DNA of 64,000 bases from Bradyrhizobium genosp. L (GCF_015624485.1 NZ_CP061378.1:4278001-4342000), one strand, 5' to 3'. Counted from the stretch's first letter, positions 9,437 through 19,308 are shown. Program-made: numbers and translations. The notes: generated by a model from the sequence alone, not told the origin.

Positions 9437-9450
9437 TCCGGCCGATCCCT

Positions 9451-9486
9451 CGGGAGCGGTGCGCCGCATCGCTCCCGGCATTTTTG
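9451..9486 (+). terminator. Rho-independent terminator after metY
   Basis: CGGGAGCG (9451-9458) pairs with CGCTCCCG (9470-9477) across an 11-nt loop. GCA and a run of five T follow (9481-9485). It lies 14 nt past the metY stop. Confidence 0.9.
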
Positions 9487-9567
9487 CGACAACGACAAGT
9501 CTCTCGTTAACGCTCATTCCGGCATAAGATGGCAGTGATAGGCTCCGGATGATTCGGGAGACCATTG

Positions 9568-9969
9568 ATGCTGCGCCTCATATTGCCGCTTGCGATCGCA
9601 CTATCGGCGATCCCGCCCGCTGACGCCGCCGACAGCCTCGCCGTTCCCGCCGTCAAGGCCGCACGCCAGCTTCCGCCCGGCCTGCCCCGGCGGCCCTACG
9701 CCTACCGCACCACGATCGCGCCGCCGACCTATGTCCGGCGCGGGCGCCAGCTCGTTGTGGTCGAGCCGAAAGTGGTGGTGGTGCCGCTGAACGCGGACCC
9801 GCAAATCCCGTTCGTGCGTGGCGAGCCGCTGCTGCCGGGATCCGCCGCACTGCCCGGCTATTACGGCGATGCGCGCTCCTACAGCTATCTCGGCCCGTAT
9901 TACGGCGGCGCCTATGTCGATTATTCGGACCGCCTGCCCTATGCCTGCGGCATCTACGGCTACTGCTAG
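9568..9969 (+). CDS. Small exported Tyr/Gly/Pro-rich protein
   Basis: A 133-residue protein with a cleavable signal peptide (MLRLILPLAIALSAIPPADA, probably cut after ADA). The mature part is proline-rich, then VVVVEPKVVVVPL, and ends in a Tyr/Gly-rich stretch (YYGDARSYSYLGPYYGGAYVDY) with two cysteines near the C-terminus (CGIYGYC). It is probably periplasmic or outer-membrane associated. No known family is recognised. The gene lies 14 nt ahead of nadQ on the same strand. Confidence 0.75.
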   Translation: MLRLILPLAIALSAIPPADAADSLAVPAVKAARQLPPGLPRRPYAYRTTIAPPTYVRRGRQLVVVEPKVVVVPLNADPQIPFVRGEPLLPGSAALPGYYGDARSYSYLGPYYGGAYVDYSDRLPYACGIYGYC

Positions 9970-9983
9970 CGCGGGACGATCGC

Positions 9984-10922
9984 GTGGCACGATCGCCGCA
10001 GAAACCCAGCATATCAGGCAATGCCATCACCGCCGACCTCGTCGCGGTGCTGGTCGCCGTCACCGACGGCACGCCTGAGATCATGACCATCGCGGGCGGC
10101 TCGGCGCTGCCCAGCGGCCCGTTCGAATTCAGCCACCGTTCGCTGCAGACGGCGCTGCGGGCCTGGGTCGAGACCCAGACCGGCCATCCGCTCGGTTATG
10201 TCGAGCAGCTCTACACGTTCGCCGACCGAGGCCGCTCCGGCGACGTCAAGGCGCCGCACAGCGTCTCCATCAGCTATCTCGGCCTCACCCGCGAGGACCA
10301 GGTCGGTCAGGGTTTCGAGGCGCATTGGTTCGCCTGGTACGACTATTTCCCCTGGGAGGACCATCGCGCCGGCGCACCGGCCTGTATCGCCAAGCTGATT
10401 GCGCCGAAGCTGAAGGCGTGGGCGAAAGCGGCACCGTCGCCAACGCTGCAACGCGAGCGCTGGCAGCGCTGCGCCATCACCTTCGGCCTCGACGACCGCG
10501 GCTGGAACGAAGAGCTGGTGCTGCAGCGCTATGAGCTACTCTGGGAGGCAGGACTGATCCCGGAGGCAGGCCGCGATACACGGCTCATCCCCGGCAAGCC
10601 GATGACCGCAGATCATCGCCGCATCCTCGCCACCGGGATTGCGCGGCTGCGCGCCAAAATCAAATACCGCCCGGTGGTGTTCGAGCTGATGCCGGCAGAG
10701 TTCACCCTGCTGCAACTGCAACGCAGTGTTGAGGCGCTCGCAGGCCGGCTGGTCCACAAGCAGAATTTCCGCCGCCTCATCGAACAGCAGGAACTCGTTG
10801 AAGAGACTGGCGCAATCGCGGCGGACACGGTCGGCCGCCCGGCCAAGCTGTTCCGCTTCCGCCACGCCGTGCTTGCCGAACGCGCCGTCGCCGGCACCAA
10901 GCTGCCGCTAACACGCACTTGA
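9984..10922 (+). CDS. nadQ: NUDIX-like NAD biosynthesis regulator of the NadQ type
   Basis: A 312-residue protein with a NUDIX-like N-terminal domain (about 15-150) and a C-terminal winged-helix region containing FELMPAEFTLLQLQRSVEALAG and NFRRLIEQQELVEE, as in NrtR-type regulators. Alphaproteobacteria carry this COG4111 regulator beside nadABC, where it is reported as NadQ. The canonical NUDIX catalytic box is not visible, which fits a ligand sensor, not a hydrolase. It lies directly upstream of nadA (54-nt gap), and the gap holds two tandem palindromes. GTG start; no better start is available. Confidence 0.8.
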   Translation: MARSPQKPSISGNAITADLVAVLVAVTDGTPEIMTIAGGSALPSGPFEFSHRSLQTALRAWVETQTGHPLGYVEQLYTFADRGRSGDVKAPHSVSISYLGLTREDQVGQGFEAHWFAWYDYFPWEDHRAGAPACIAKLIAPKLKAWAKAAPSPTLQRERWQRCAITFGLDDRGWNEELVLQRYELLWEAGLIPEAGRDTRLIPGKPMTADHRRILATGIARLRAKIKYRPVVFELMPAEFTLLQLQRSVEALAGRLVHKQNFRRLIEQQELVEETGAIAADTVGRPAKLFRFRHAVLAERAVAGTKLPLTRT

Positions 10923-10928
10923 CAGGCC

Positions 10929-10949
10929 TTATGCTCAGGATAAGTATAA
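10929..10949 (+). promoter_or_regulatory. NadQ-type operator 1 upstream of nadA
   Basis: A 21-bp imperfect palindrome: left half TTATGCTC, 5-nt spacer, right half AAGTATAA (6 of 8 positions symmetric). It begins 7 nt after the nadQ stop. A second copy of the same pattern starts 27 bp downstream. Confidence 0.7.
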
Positions 10950-10955
10950 GCCATC

Positions 10956-10976
10956 TTATGCTCATGGAGAGTATAA
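10956..10976 (+). promoter_or_regulatory. NadQ-type operator 2 abutting the nadA start codon
   Basis: A 21-bp palindrome: left half TTATGCTC, right half GAGTATAA (7 of 8 symmetric), ending at the base before the nadA ATG. The nadA ribosome binding site (GGAG, 10966-10969) lies inside this element, so a bound regulator would cover the site of translation start as well. Confidence 0.72.
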
Positions 10977-11963
10977 ATGGCATCCCTCGATACCGCACTG
11001 CTCGAACGCACGGCGCCGCTCTATGAACGGGTCAAGCGCGTCATCCCGCCCTTCGAATGGGCCACCTTCGCCGAGGACGTCGACGCCATCCTCGACCTGA
11101 AACGCCGCCGCAATGCGGTGGTGCTGGCGCACAATTACCAGACGCCGGAGATCTTCCACGGCGTCGCCGATATCGTCGGCGACAGCCTCTTGCTGGCGCG
11201 CGAAGCCACGAAAGTCGACGCCGACATCATCGTGCTCGCCGGCGTGCACTTCATGGCCGAAACGGCGAAGCTGCTCAATCCGGCCAAGACCGTGCTGATC
11301 CCCGACCTCCGGGCCGGTTGCTCGCTGGCGGATTCCATCACGCCCGCGGATGTGCGGCTGATGCGGGCGCGCTATCCGGATGCGCCCGTGGTCGCCTACG
11401 TCAACACCTCGACCGCGGTGAAGGCGGAGTCCGATATCTGCTGCACCTCGGGCAATGCGCTGAAGGTCGTGGAATCGCTGGATGCCGAACGCGTCATCAT
11501 GCTGCCGGATGAATATCTGGCGCAGAATATCGCCAAGCAGACCAGCAAGAAGATCATCGCTTGGAAAGGCCACTGCGAGGTGCACGAGCTGTTCACCGCC
11601 GAGGACGTGCGTCAGCTGCGTGAGGATCATCCCAACGTGACTGTCCTGGCGCATCCGGAATGCCCGCCCGAGGTCGTCGCTGAAGCAGACTTTTCGGGTT
11701 CGACGGCTGCGATGCAGTCCTTTGTCGAGACCAAGCGTCCGCCGCGCGTCGTGCTGCTGACGGAGTGCTCGATGAGCGACAACATCGCCGCGGGGCATCC
11801 GGATGTCGAGTTCGTCCGGCCCTGCAATCTCTGCCCCCACATGAAGCGGATCACGCTGAAAAACATCCGCCACGCGCTGGAAACCAACCAGCACGAGGTG
11901 ACGATCGATCCCGCAATCGCCGACCGCGCGCGAAAAAGCGTCGAAAGGATGCTGGCGCTATGA
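10977..11963 (+). CDS. nadA: Quinolinate synthase A
   Basis: A 328-residue NadA that condenses iminoaspartate with dihydroxyacetone phosphate to quinolinate, using a [4Fe-4S] cluster. Candidate ligands are Cys111 (LRAGCSLAD), the Cys in AHPECPPEV and the Cys in CNLCPHMKR. The substrate motif NYQTPEI and the [11 protein letters not shown] segment are present. The start ATG directly follows an operator-like palindrome. Its TGA overlaps the nadB ATG (ATGA), so the genes are translationally coupled. Confidence 0.96.
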   Translation: MASLDTALLERTAPLYERVKRVIPPFEWATFAEDVDAILDLKRRRNAVVLAHNYQTPEIFHGVADIVGDSLLLAREATKVDADIIVLAGVHFMAETAKLLNPAKTVLIPDLRAGCSLADSITPADVRLMRARYPDAPVVAYVNTSTAVKAESDICCTSGNALKVVESLDAERVIMLPDEYLAQNIAKQTSKKIIAWKGHCEVHELFTAEDVRQLREDHPNVTVLAHPECPPEVVAEADFSGSTAAMQSFVETKRPPRVVLLTECSMSDNIAAGHPDVEFVRPCNLCPHMKRITLKNIRHALETNQHEVTIDPAIADRARKSVERMLAL

Positions 11964-13510
11964 GCACTGATATCTCCGATCTCGCCGACAGTGCCGTCAT
12001 CATCGGTGGCGGCGCCGCGGGCCTCATGACGGCGCTTGAGCTCGTGCCCAGGCCCGTCGTGCTGCTGTCGAAATCGCCGCTCGGTGCCGAAGCCTCCAGC
12101 ATGTGGGCGCAAGGCGGCCTCGCGGCTGCTGTCGGCGCCGACGACAGCCCTGCCCTGCACTTCGCCGACACGCTCGCCGCCGGCGCCGGCCTTTGCGACG
12201 AGGCGGCGGCATCCAGAATCGTCCATGCTGCGCCCGATGCGGTAGAGCGGCTGGAAAAACTCGGCGTCGCCTTCGATCGTCGCGCCGACGGCAGTTGGCG
12301 CCTCGGGCTGGAGGCAGCGCATGGCCGCAACCGTATCGTGCACGCCACCGGCGACGGCACCGGCCGCGAGATCATGCGGGCATTGATCGCGGCAGTGCGC
12401 CGCACGCCATCAATCACGCTGCTGGAAGGTATCGAGGCGCGCCGGCTGCTGGTCGAAGACAATGCGGTCAACGGCGTGCTGGCGGCTTCCAGCGATGGTG
12501 CGCTGACGCTTGCGACCAATCGCGTGGTGATCGCGACCGGCGGCATCGGCGGGCTGTTCGCCGACAGCACCAATCCGGGCGGCTGCTTCGGTCAGGGCCT
12601 CGCGCTTGCAGCCCATGCCGGCGCAAGATTGTCGGACCTCGAATTCGTCCAGTTTCATCCGACCGCCTTCGACGGGCCATCGCGGCCGATGCCGCTGTTG
12701 ACCGAGGCGATCCGCGGCGACGGCGCTGACCTGATCGACGAGACCGGACGGCGCTTCATGGCGGACCAGGCGGGCGCCGAGCTCGCGCCGCGCGACATCG
12801 TCGCGCGCGCCGTGTGGCGCCACCGCGCCGACGGGCATCGCACCTTCCTCGACGCGCGCAGGCATCCGGGTGCGGATTTCGGACAGCGCTATCCCGTGAT
12901 CAGCGCGTTCTGCAAGATGGCTGGCATCGATCCCGCCAATGATCCGATCCCGATCCGGCCGGCGGTGCATTACCACATGGGCGGTATCGCGGTTGATGGT
13001 GAAGGGCGCAGCACGGTGCAGGGTCTCTGGGCCTGCGGCGAAGCGGCCCGCACCGGACTGCACGGTGCCAATCGCCTCGCCAGCAACTCGCTGATGGAAG
13101 CGATCGTCTGCGCGCGCTGGGTCGCCGCAAGCGTCGACAGCGTGGATGCAGGCCCGCGCGCGATGCTGCGCGACGAAGCCATGCCGCCGGCCGCCGATCC
13201 CTTGGCCGTGCGGCCGATCCTCACCCAGGGATTAGGCGTGCTGCGCGACCGCGACGGCATCGCACGCACGGTCCGCGGCCTCGCTCCGCTTGCCCGCGGT
13301 CAGGGCGCGACGTCCGATCCGGCGCTGGTCGGGTTGATGATCGCGGTCGCTGCGATCAAGCGCGAAGAGAGCCGCGGCGGCCATTTCCGCAGCGATTTTC
13401 CGGACACGGCGGCGTCGGCCGTCCCGTCGTCCCTCACCCGCACCGAGGCGCTCGCCGCCGTGCGCGACATCGTCGAAACCGTTCTAACCGCCAGGAGTGC
13501 CCGCTCATGA
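11960..13510 (+). CDS. nadB: L-aspartate oxidase
   Basis: A 516-residue FAD enzyme that oxidises L-aspartate to iminoaspartate, the substrate of NadA. The N-terminal dinucleotide fold reads [16 protein letters not shown], and the family elements [35 protein letters not shown] and [16 protein letters not shown] are all there. I start it at the ATG at 11960, which overlaps the nadA stop; the frame upstream of that is inside nadA. The 3' end overlaps nadC by 4 nt (ATGA). Confidence 0.96.
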   Translation: MSTDISDLADSAVIIGGGAAGLMTALELVPRPVVLLSKSPLGAEASSMWAQGGLAAAVGADDSPALHFADTLAAGAGLCDEAAASRIVHAAPDAVERLEKLGVAFDRRADGSWRLGLEAAHGRNRIVHATGDGTGREIMRALIAAVRRTPSITLLEGIEARRLLVEDNAVNGVLAASSDGALTLATNRVVIATGGIGGLFADSTNPGGCFGQGLALAAHAGARLSDLEFVQFHPTAFDGPSRPMPLLTEAIRGDGADLIDETGRRFMADQAGAELAPRDIVARAVWRHRADGHRTFLDARRHPGADFGQRYPVISAFCKMAGIDPANDPIPIRPAVHYHMGGIAVDGEGRSTVQGLWACGEAARTGLHGANRLASNSLMEAIVCARWVAASVDSVDAGPRAMLRDEAMPPAADPLAVRPILTQGLGVLRDRDGIARTVRGLAPLARGQGATSDPALVGLMIAVAAIKREESRGGHFRSDFPDTAASAVPSSLTRTEALAAVRDIVETVLTARSARS

Positions 13511-14358
13511 CCCTCAATCCCCTGTTGCCGCTGTTGTATGAACCGATCGTGCAGGCGGCGCTGCGTGAAGATCTCGGCCGTGCCGGCGACATCACGGCGG
13601 ATGCGATCGTGCCGGCCGCCCAGCAGGCCCGGCTGGTGATGCGGGCGCGCCAGCCCGGCGTGGTCGCCGGCCTCGACGTCGCGCGTTGCGCGTTCCAGAA
13701 CGTATCGCCGAGGGTCGAACTTCGCGCCGAGCGGCCCGATGGCAGCGCCGTCGAACCCGACCAGGTGATCGCGATCATCGATGGTCCGGCCCGCAGCCTG
13801 CTCACCGCGGAGCGGACCGCGCTCAACTTCCTCTGCCATCTCAGCGGCGTCGCGACCGCAACCGCAACGCTGGTCAAGGCCGTCGCGGGCACCCGCGCGC
13901 AGATCGTCTGCACCCGCAAGACCACGCCGGGGCTTCGTACGCTCGAGAAATACGCGGTTCGCGCCGGCGGCGGCGGCAATCACCGCTTCGGGCTCGACGA
14001 TGCCGTGCTGATCAAGGACAACCACATCGCGCTCGCCGGCGGCATCCGCCCCGCGATCGAGCGTGCCAAGGCGAATGTCGGCCACCTCGTGAAGATCGAG
14101 GTCGAGGTCGACACGCTGGCGCAGCTCGAGGAGGCGCTGGGGCTCAACGTGGATGCCGTGCTGCTCGACAACATGACGACCGAGCAGCTTGCGCGGGCCG
14201 TCGACATGGCACGGGGCAAGGCGATCACCGAAGCCTCGGGGCGGATCACCGCGGCGACCGCGCAAGCAATCGCTGCGACCGGCGTCGACCTGATTTCAGT
14301 CGGCTGGGTGACCCACAGCTCGGCAGCACTGGATATCGGGCTCGACTATCTGTCGTGA
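13507..14358 (+). CDS. nadC: Nicotinate-nucleotide pyrophosphorylase (carboxylating)
   Basis: A 283-residue quinolinate phosphoribosyltransferase that converts quinolinate and PRPP to NaMN. It carries AERTALNFLCHLSGVAT, CTRKTTPGLRTLEKYAVRAGGGGNHR, DDAVLIKDNHI and the C-terminal phosphate site SVGWVTHSS. It is the last gene of nadQABC. Its TGA directly abuts the stop codon of the convergent ctaA gene (no gap). Confidence 0.97.
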   Translation: MTLNPLLPLLYEPIVQAALREDLGRAGDITADAIVPAAQQARLVMRARQPGVVAGLDVARCAFQNVSPRVELRAERPDGSAVEPDQVIAIIDGPARSLLTAERTALNFLCHLSGVATATATLVKAVAGTRAQIVCTRKTTPGLRTLEKYAVRAGGGGNHRFGLDDAVLIKDNHIALAGGIRPAIERAKANVGHLVKIEVEVDTLAQLEEALGLNVDAVLLDNMTTEQLARAVDMARGKAITEASGRITAATAQAIAATGVDLISVGWVTHSSAALDIGLDYLS

Positions 14359-15444
14359 TCAGCCGGGCTGGCCGGCCGGGACGAGTTTCGGCTGCTCCCG
14401 TTCGGTCCGCCGCGCGGCAAGCCGCTCGGCCTGCAGCACCGCAAGCGTCAGCACCAGGATCGCGACCGCCTGGTGCGTCAGCGCCAGATCGATCGGCACC
14501 TGATGCAGCAGCGTCAGGATGCCGAGCGTCGCCTGCAGCGTGATCGCTGCAACCAGCCACCACGCACCCGCGATCACGCCGCCCCCGGCGCGCGACCGCA
14601 CGGCGTCGACTGTGTGCGCGATCGCCAGCGCGAACAGGAGATACGCGGTCATGCGATGCTCGAACTGCACCGTCAGCGTGTTGTCGAACAGATTGCGCCA
14701 CCATGGCGCCTCGAACCAGAGACGATCAGCCGCCGGAATCAAGCCGCCGTCGATGTCCGGCCAGGTGTTGTAGACCCGGCCCGCACGCAGGCCCGCGACC
14801 AGCGCGCCGAAATAGAGCTGCACGAAGGTCAATACCAGCAGCACCGTGCTCGCGATCTTCAGCCTGACCGGCGCGAGCACCGGCGGACGGTCCGTCAACC
14901 GCCGCAGCGTCCAGACGATCGCGGCGAAGATCAGGAGCGCCAGCACCAGATGCGTCGCGAGCCGATATTGCGACACCTCGACGCGCTCCGAGAGCCCCGA
15001 TGCCACCATCCACCAGCCGACCGCGCCCTGCAGTGCGCCGAGACCGAAGATCACCCACAACCGCCGCCCGAGCTCGCCGCTGACGGCGCCGCGCCACAGG
15101 AAGAACAAGAACGGCAGCAGATAGGCCATGCCGATGAAGCGGCCGAGCAGCCGGTGGCTCCATTCCCACCAGAAGATGGTCTTGAACTCGGCGAGCGTCA
15201 TCCCGGCGTTGAGCTCGCGATATTGCGGGATCGCCTTATAGCCGTCGAACGCCTGGGTCCACTGCGCCTCGGTCAGCGGCGGCAGCGCGCCGGTCACCGG
15301 CTTCCATTCGACGATCGACAGGCCCGACTCGGTGAGCCGCGTCGCGCCGCCGACCAGCACCATCAGCGCGATCAGGGCGGCGACCGCGATCAGCCAGACC
15401 CGGACGGCGTGGAGATGCGATGCTTTTGCTGAAATACAGGCCAT
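14359..15444 (-). CDS. ctaA: Heme A synthase (COX15/CtaA)
   Basis: A 361-residue membrane protein that oxidises the C8 methyl of heme O to give heme A for aa3-type oxidases. About eight helices are visible. The family motifs [55 protein letters not shown] and FEHRMTAY supply the heme-ligand histidines. I prefer the ATG at 15444, preceded by AGGG, giving the normal length; a GTG at 15531 would add 29 residues unlike the family. Confidence 0.95.
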   Translation of the reverse strand: MACISAKASHLHAVRVWLIAVAALIALMVLVGGATRLTESGLSIVEWKPVTGALPPLTEAQWTQAFDGYKAIPQYRELNAGMTLAEFKTIFWWEWSHRLLGRFIGMAYLLPFLFFLWRGAVSGELGRRLWVIFGLGALQGAVGWWMVASGLSERVEVSQYRLATHLVLALLIFAAIVWTLRRLTDRPPVLAPVRLKIASTVLLVLTFVQLYFGALVAGLRAGRVYNTWPDIDGGLIPAADRLWFEAPWWRNLFDNTLTVQFEHRMTAYLLFALAIAHTVDAVRSRAGGGVIAGAWWLVAAITLQATLGILTLLHQVPIDLALTHQAVAILVLTLAVLQAERLAARRTEREQPKLVPAGQPG

Positions 15445-15539
15445 TTCGCCCTGGCTTGATTGGATTTTCGCGCCCCTTATAGTCCGCCCCGCACGCGGCG
15501 CAAGCGCCGCAGAAATCACGAGTTTGCCCACGATCAGCC

Positions 15540-15749
15540 ATGGCCATACGCACCCGCAAACTGCTCGGAACCATTTTCCTGCTCATCCTGGTGGTGGTGT
15601 GGTCGCTGCTCGGCATGACGGTGGCGCAAACGCCGTGGCTCGCCAATTCGGGGCTGTTGCAGGCGATCTTCTACGTGGTTGCCGGCCTCGGCTGGGTGCT
15701 GCCCGCGATGCCGATCGTCGCCTGGATGTCGCGGCCCGACCGCGCTTAG
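15540..15749 (+). CDS. DUF2842 small membrane protein
   Basis: A 69-residue protein with two hydrophobic helices ([23 protein letters not shown] and [22 protein letters not shown]). It matches the DUF2842 family of short alphaproteobacterial membrane proteins of unknown role. It is divergent from ctaA, and its 3' end overlaps the convergent deacetylase-like gene by 4 nt. Confidence 0.85.
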   Translation: MAIRTRKLLGTIFLLILVVVWSLLGMTVAQTPWLANSGLLQAIFYVVAGLGWVLPAMPIVAWMSRPDRA

Positions 15750-16837
15750 GGTGCACTGCCGTCCCGCGCGCTCCGCGTCGGCTGCACTGGCGCGAACATG
15801 ATGCCGGACAGCAGCACGCGCATCATGCGCAGCGAGCGCTGGCGCCCGTCCCAGGCGATGCGCGGCAGCGCGTGGAGATTGGTGCGTCCCTGCGGCTGGA
15901 CCACGCCCGGGATCGTCGTAACAGCGCTGGCAAAACCGGCCTCTTCGGCCATCACCACATGCGCCCGCCCAAACGCGCCGCGGTCTCCGAACGGAAAAGC
16001 GAAATGCCGGACGTCGCGCCGCAGCGCGCTTTCGGCGACGGCTTTGCCCATCGCCATCTCGCGCCGCGCATCGGCCTCGCCCAAGTTCGACAGCACCGGA
16101 TAGTTCACGGTCGCGCTGCCGAACGTCACGTTCGGATCCGCCGCGAGCTTTGCCAGATCCTGCCAATCCAGCGATACGCTGCGCGACAACGCGGCGAGAT
16201 CGACAGCATAGCGCTTGCCGAGATCGTTCATCGCATAGGACAGCTCAGCCGGCGCGAGCTTGCGCATCCCCTCGTACAGGAAATTGAACAGCTCGTATTT
16301 GTCCGACACGCCAGGAACGACGAAATGCTGCTCCCTTCCGTCGAGCATCAGGCTGATGCGGCTTTCGCGGGCAATGATGTCCTCGAGCGCCAGCCACCAG
16401 GGCTCGCCGACGCCATCGGGAAAGGCGGTCGGCAGATACACCGTGAAGGGAACGCCATGCCCGGCGAGCACCGGATAGGCATGGGTGATGAGATCCTTGC
16501 TGGCGCCGTCGAAGGTCAGGCAGGCGAAGCGCCGCCGCTCGGGCAGCGTGACGGCGCGGCGGCAGGCCTCGTCGATCCCGACGATGTCGTAGTTCCAGCG
16601 CTTCAGCGCATGCAGCGCGCGGTGCAGGAATTGCGGCGTGATCTCGCGGGACTTCAACGGCTGGAACCGGGCGCGGCGCGCCGGGCGGACCCGCGCGAAG
16701 CACAGGATCACGCCGGCACCGCCGATCTCGCGCCGCCGCAGCCGGAAGGCGCCGCTGAAATAGGCGAGCTCCATCCGGGCCCGCCGCAAAATCCCGCTGT
16801 CCGCCAAGGTCCCGCCCCCGTGCGGCGGCTCCCACAC
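15746..16837 (-). CDS. Polysaccharide deacetylase-fold protein with degenerate metal site
   Basis: A 363-residue protein with a carbohydrate esterase 4/NodB-like fold: first strand FACLTFDGASKD (about 104-115), last motif VRHFAFPFGDRG (about 276-287). The usual TFDDG motif reads TFDGA (residues 108-112), and the usual SHTxxHP reads SATVNYP (241-247), so the metal ligands Asp, His and His are all replaced. It is therefore probably not an active deacetylase. It is divergent from a BcsL-like acetyltransferase gene (99-nt gap). The start is uncertain; Met22 is an alternative. Confidence 0.8.
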   Translation of the reverse strand: MWEPPHGGGTLADSGILRRARMELAYFSGAFRLRRREIGGAGVILCFARVRPARRARFQPLKSREITPQFLHRALHALKRWNYDIVGIDEACRRAVTLPERRRFACLTFDGASKDLITHAYPVLAGHGVPFTVYLPTAFPDGVGEPWWLALEDIIARESRISLMLDGREQHFVVPGVSDKYELFNFLYEGMRKLAPAELSYAMNDLGKRYAVDLAALSRSVSLDWQDLAKLAADPNVTFGSATVNYPVLSNLGEADARREMAMGKAVAESALRRDVRHFAFPFGDRGAFGRAHVVMAEEAGFASAVTTIPGVVQPQGRTNLHALPRIAWDGRQRSLRMMRVLLSGIMFAPVQPTRSARDGSAP

Positions 16838-16936
16838 GCCGCCGCCGCATTGTTATTACTCTTTGTTGACAATTCCCTGCGATGGTCGCCCGAGCCGAGA
16901 ACTGTAAATAAATAGCTAAAATAACCGGGTTCTGAG

Positions 16937-18130
16937 ATGACCATGGCTGCGGCAGTGGAAGGCCAAACGGCAGGTGCGCGGACGTGGTCGAACGCCATCC
17001 GCATTGCGGGCGTCGACATCATTCACGATCTGGCTGCCGCCGAGTCGATCTGGCGCGGCTTTGAAACCTCGCAGCAATCGTTCACGCCCTATCAGCGCTT
17101 CGACTTCCTTGCCGCCTGGCAACAGCAGGTCGGCGAGCGCTGTGGCCTGCGCCCCTTCATCGTCGTCGCCCATGACAGCGAACGACGGCCGTTGCTGCTG
17201 CTGCCGCTTGCGATCGAATCCCATTTGGGCGCGCGCTGCGCGAGCTTCATGGGCGGCAAGCATGCGACCTTCAACATGGCGCTGTGCGACAAGGATTTCG
17301 CCGCCAACGCCACCGAGGCCGACCTCGCCGCCTTGATCACGATGCTGGCGGAACGGTCGCGCGTCGACGCGCTGGTGCTGCATCAGCAGCCGAAGCGCTG
17401 GCAGGACCTGCCGAACCCGCTGGCGCTGCTGCCGCACCAGCCTTCGGCCAATGATTGCCCGCTGCTGGTGATCGAGCCCGGAGCCGCGCCCGCGACCCTG
17501 ATCAGCAACTCGTTCCGCCGCCGGCTGAAGGGCAAGGAACGCAAGCTGCAGCCGCTCGCCGGCTACCGTTATCATGTCGCGACCGAGAGCGTCGATATCT
17601 GCCGCCTGCTCGACTGGTTCTTCCAGGTCAAGCCGCAGCGCATGGCGGAGCAGAAGCTGCCGAACGTGTTCGCCGAGCCCGGCGTCGAGCGGTTCATCCG
17701 CGCCGCCTGCCTGACGCCGCGCACCGACGGCGGCGGCCGCATCATCGACATCCACGCGCTCGAATGCGACGACGAGGTGATCGCGATCTTCGCCGGCGTC
17801 GCCGACGGCCATCGCTTCTCGATGATGTTCAACACCTACACGATGTCGGGCAATGCCAAATACAGCCCCGGCCTGATCCTGATGCGCGACATCATCGATC
17901 GCTATGCCGGCGAGAACTACCGCGCCATCGACCTCGGCATCGGCTCGGACGAGTACAAGCGGCTGTTCTGCAAGGACGACGAAGCGATCTTCGACAGCTT
18001 CATTCCGCTCAGCCTGCGCGGACGGCTCGCGGGCAGTGCGCTGTCGGGCATCAATCGCGCCAAGCGCGCGGTGAAGCACAATCCCGCACTGCTCGAGATC
18101 GCGCAGAACCTGCGCAGCATGTTCCGCTGA
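16937..18130 (+). CDS. BcsL/CelD-like GNAT acetyltransferase
   Basis: A 397-residue protein of the GNAT type found in cellulose/exopolysaccharide loci. The N-terminal half has PYQRFDFLAAWQQQVGE, typical of the family, and the C-terminal GNAT domain (about 205-370) includes FQVKPQRMAEQKLP and KYSPGLILMRDIIDRYAGENYRAIDLGIGSDEYK. It probably adds acyl groups to a surface polysaccharide or its precursor. A second in-frame ATG lies 6 nt inside. Its neighbour is the degenerate deacetylase, and the Wzz/Wza genes lie downstream beyond the LysR/MFS pair. Confidence 0.85.
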   Translation: MTMAAAVEGQTAGARTWSNAIRIAGVDIIHDLAAAESIWRGFETSQQSFTPYQRFDFLAAWQQQVGERCGLRPFIVVAHDSERRPLLLLPLAIESHLGARCASFMGGKHATFNMALCDKDFAANATEADLAALITMLAERSRVDALVLHQQPKRWQDLPNPLALLPHQPSANDCPLLVIEPGAAPATLISNSFRRRLKGKERKLQPLAGYRYHVATESVDICRLLDWFFQVKPQRMAEQKLPNVFAEPGVERFIRAACLTPRTDGGGRIIDIHALECDDEVIAIFAGVADGHRFSMMFNTYTMSGNAKYSPGLILMRDIIDRYAGENYRAIDLGIGSDEYKRLFCKDDEAIFDSFIPLSLRGRLAGSALSGINRAKRAVKHNPALLEIAQNLRSMFR

Positions 18131-18150
18131 AGACGGCGGGCGAGCACGCT

Positions 18151-19089
18151 TCAGCCGGATCGGCTGCCTGAGGCAGGCGCGCCGTTCGGCACGCCAAGCC
18201 GCAGCATCGCATCGAACACCAGCATCGCCGCCGGCGACAATTTGCGCTTGCGCAGCTTCATCAGCCCGTAGCTCTCCAGCATGAGCTGGTCCTTGATGCG
18301 CAGCCGCTTGAAGCGCTGCGGATCGACCAGATCGAACACGAGCATGGGGACCGGCACGATCGCGTCGATTCCCGCCGCGATGCCGATCGATGCGAAGAAG
18401 GATTCGGTGTTGATCACCCGCCGTGGCGGTGTGACGCCGCGGCTGTAGAACAGCCGCTCCAGCGCCTGGCGCAGGAAGGATTCCCGCGGCTGGCAGATCC
18501 ATTGCAGGTCGATCATCTCGGCGAGATCGACGCTGTCGCGGCAAGCCAGCGGATGCTCGGCGCGAACCAGCAGTGCCGCCTCCTCGGCGCCGATCTCGTG
18601 ATAGTCGAACTGGCCGGGATCGACGCCGGCCGGAATCCGCGCAATGACGAAATCGAACTCCAGCGCGAGCAGGCGCTCGACCAGCGGCGGGCTGGTGCTG
18701 ACGTCGAGCGAGATGTTGACGCGGTCGAGCTTGTTGCCGAGATACTGCATAACATCGATGACGAGATCGGCGCAGGCTCTGGCGACCGTGCCCACGGACA
18801 CCGTACCGAGCTCGCCCGACTTGTAACCGGCGAATTCATCGGTCACCTGGTCGAGATCGGCCAGCACGCTCCTGCCGCCGCGGACCAGGATCGCGCCATA
18901 TTCCGTGGGTTCGACCCCGCGCGCGGTCCGCTCGAACAGCGGAACGCGCGCCACCGCTTCGATCTCGGCGAGCATCTTGGATGCCGCCGACTGGGTGATG
19001 TTGAGGCGCTCGGCCGCCAGTTGCAGCTTGCGCGCATCGTCGAGCGCGACCAGCAGGCGCAGCTGCCGCAATTTGAGATCTCTGATCAC
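18151..19089 (-). CDS. LysR-family transcriptional regulator
   Basis: A 312-residue LTTR: N-terminal winged helix (LRQLRLLVALDDARKLQLAAERLNITQSAASKMLAEIE, residues 6-44), then the effector-binding domain (about 90-300). GALP-type aromatic acid regulators share the pattern PLFERTARGVEPTEYG. It is divergent from an MFS transporter gene, the usual LTTR arrangement, so it probably controls that transporter. Confidence 0.92.
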   Translation of the reverse strand: MIRDLKLRQLRLLVALDDARKLQLAAERLNITQSAASKMLAEIEAVARVPLFERTARGVEPTEYGAILVRGGRSVLADLDQVTDEFAGYKSGELGTVSVGTVARACADLVIDVMQYLGNKLDRVNISLDVSTSPPLVERLLALEFDFVIARIPAGVDPGQFDYHEIGAEEAALLVRAEHPLACRDSVDLAEMIDLQWICQPRESFLRQALERLFYSRGVTPPRRVINTESFFASIGIAAGIDAIVPVPMLVFDLVDPQRFKRLRIKDQLMLESYGLMKLRKRKLSPAAMLVFDAMLRLGVPNGAPASGSRSG

Positions 19090-19216
19090 GCCCTGTCACC
19101 ATCCTCCCCGGCAAGTTCCAGCGTTCATGCCGCGATGCATCATGACAGTTTTGCCGTGGCTCCATTCCCAAATGCCATTAGTCACGCGACCGCCGATTAC
19201 ACAACAATGAACGCAT

Positions 19217-19234
19217 CGCTTGCAAGGGCAAGCG
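19217..19234. promoter_or_regulatory. Inverted repeat between LysR and MFS genes
   Basis: CGCTTGC (19217-19223) and GCAAGCG (19228-19234) form a perfect 7-4-7 palindrome in the 219-nt divergent intergenic region. It could be a regulator binding site; the T-N11-A core usual for LysR sites is not obvious here. Confidence 0.35.
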
Positions 19235-19308
19235 GGCAGACGCAAGCCGTGCGCGAAAGTGCTGCGGCCTTGTGGCATGCCAAACCAAAAACGGGAGGGA
19301 CGGACACG

